Assembly: GCA_002786025.1 (NCBI GenBank)
Contig: NHNW01000018.1
Location: 62,001-126,000, forward strand
Length of the DNA: 64,000 nucleotides
DNA from: Zasmidium citrigriseum
Taxonomy: Eukaryota > Ascomycota > Dothideomycetes > Mycosphaerellales > Mycosphaerellaceae
Direction of reading: 5' to 3'
The position numbers and the translations under genes were made by a program. The notes under the pieces are model-generated. The model did not search any database and was not told the DNA's origin. It worked only from the letters and a program-made list of their open reading frames with translations. Each line of letters begins with the position of its first letter. Position 1 is the stretch's first letter. Below, piece by piece: positions 63,040 to 64,000 of the stretch.

Positions 63040-63850
63040 GCCGGGCTGGCCGCTCACCGGCAGAGAAGCAAAGAAAACCCGGCTGGCCGCTCGCGGGCTA
63101 CGAAACACATCTTCACGTTGCAAGAGTCTACCAAGAGTAGTCTTCAGGCTCGGTGGCGGGACTTACACCTGAGGATGCCCAAAAAGCAAGTTGGGAAGAT
63201 GAAGCAAGGAAAACCCGGCTGGCCGCTCACGGGCTACGAGAAGGGGTCATCACGTCCCAGGTGTCTGCCAAGAGCAGGCGTCAAGGTCGGTGGCGGGACT
63301 TACACCAGGAGGATGCCCAAAAAGCAAAGTGTGAAGATGAAGCAAGGAAAACCCGGCTGGCCGCTCACGGGCTACGAGAAGGGGTCATCACGCACAGGAG
63401 TCTACCAGGGCAGTCTTCAAGTGGGCGGCGGGACTTACACCATGCGGATGCCCAAGGGATGAAGAGAAAAGAAAACCCGGCTGCCCGCTCACGGGCGAGA
63501 ATGACAAAAGAAAACCGGGCTGGCCGCTCTCCGGCTACGAAAAGGTCATCACGTCCCAGGTGTCTGCCAAGAGCAGGCGCCAAGGTCGGTGGCTGGACTT
63601 ACACCCGAAGGATGCCAAGTGTTGGGGGGAGAGAAAAGAAAACCCGGCTGGCCGCTCACGGGCGAGAAGGAAATGCAGTGACAAAAGAAAACCCGGCTGG
63701 TCGCTCACGGGCGAGAAGGAGATGCATCGACAAAGGAAAACCCGGCTGGTCGCTCGCGGGCGAGAAGGAAAGTAAAGCAAAGTTGCATCCCAGGAGACGG
63801 CCACGAGCAGTCATCAAGGTCAGCCAGCGGGACTTACACCTGGCGGATGC
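63040..63850. repeat. Tandem array with a conserved AAAACCCGGCTGGCCGCTC core
   Basis: The core (A)AAACCCGGCTGGCCGCTC followed by (A/G)CGGGC occurs about nine times between 63040 and 63765, some copies with single changes. GGGACTTACACC (or TGGACTTACACC) occurs five times at 63158, 63295, 63430, 63594 and 63829, usually followed by GGATGCCCA. Early units are about 137 bp long; later ones break up into closely spaced cores. CCCAGGTGTCTGCCAAGAGC occurs at about 63255 and 63554. On the minus strand every GGTGTAAGTCCC contains a consensus GTAAGT. Confidence 0.85.
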
Positions 63851-64000
63851 CCGATCTTGAAGGAAGAGAAGGCGGTATGATGGTGACGGTTCTTGCTGAA
63901 TGGTGCCAGAGAGCAGTGAGGTCTGCGGCTCCTGCAGACACCTTGCTGATGTTCGATGTCGATGTCGATGGTCGAAGGCGAGAGGCTTGCTGGTGGTGGT
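63851..64000. other. Right end of window
   Basis: No gene is supported. A short GATGTC/GATGTCGATG simple stretch occurs near 63955-63970. Confidence 0.4.

Noticed and set aside
63040..63850. CRISPR array
   Set aside because: The repeats are imperfect with related, uneven spacers, and this is nuclear fungal DNA.

Overview
The window is nuclear DNA of a filamentous ascomycete, most likely a Dothideomycete. The signs are short GT-AG introns of about 40-140 nt, compact genes with divergent promoters, fungal-only families (DUF7492, GH79 beta-glucuronidase, STAND N-terminal domain, small Myb/HTH-like proteins) and ascomycete orthologs of RPD3, RPN11, U2AF35, RPC34 and PEX2. There are two assembly gaps (N runs at 35334-35377 and 50076-50111). 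I recognised no intact transposon, rRNA or CRISPR array.

Layout. 0.4-3.5 kb: three tandem paralogs of a small basic Myb/HTH-like protein, then a small coiled-coil protein. 3.6-7.7 kb: a secreted GH79 beta-glucuronidase and a FAD amine-oxidase-like enzyme. 8.2-12.1 kb: housekeeping genes for splicing (U2AF35) and RNA polymerase III (RPC34), with a small membrane protein between them. 12.8-16.4 kb: a STAND-N-domain protein without an NTPase, and a small secreted cysteine-rich protein. 16.5-19.8 kb: decayed, partly duplicated sequence. 19.9-24.5 kb: the divergent RPN11/RPD3 pair; RPN11 intron 1 is almost filled by a 222-codon open frame. 25-29.6 kb: a secreted DUF7492 (LPMO-like) protein and an FMP42-like transporter. 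31.3-31.5 kb: tRNA-Leu(CAG) with a long intron. 32.7-36.8 kb: an ERCC6L2-like SNF2 ATPase and an unrecognised four-exon gene. 37.6-49.6 kb: an ABCC transporter, malic enzyme, a 90-residue four-exon gene, PEX2 and a 6-phosphogluconate-dehydrogenase-like protein. 51.7-55.8 kb: a cluster of three SprT-like zinc metalloprotease paralogs. 56.1-58.4 kb: species-restricted-looking small genes. 58.5-64 kb: degenerate tandem repeats of about 130-160 bp with no convincing intact gene.

Most neighbours show no pathway link, as is usual in such genomes. The strongest candidates for something undescribed are the SprT-like paralog cluster, the open frame inside the RPN11 intron, the tandem Myb-like trio and the repeat block at the right end. 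Intron positions were placed by eye from splice consensus, reading frame and family resemblance. Functions rest on motif recognition, not on searches.
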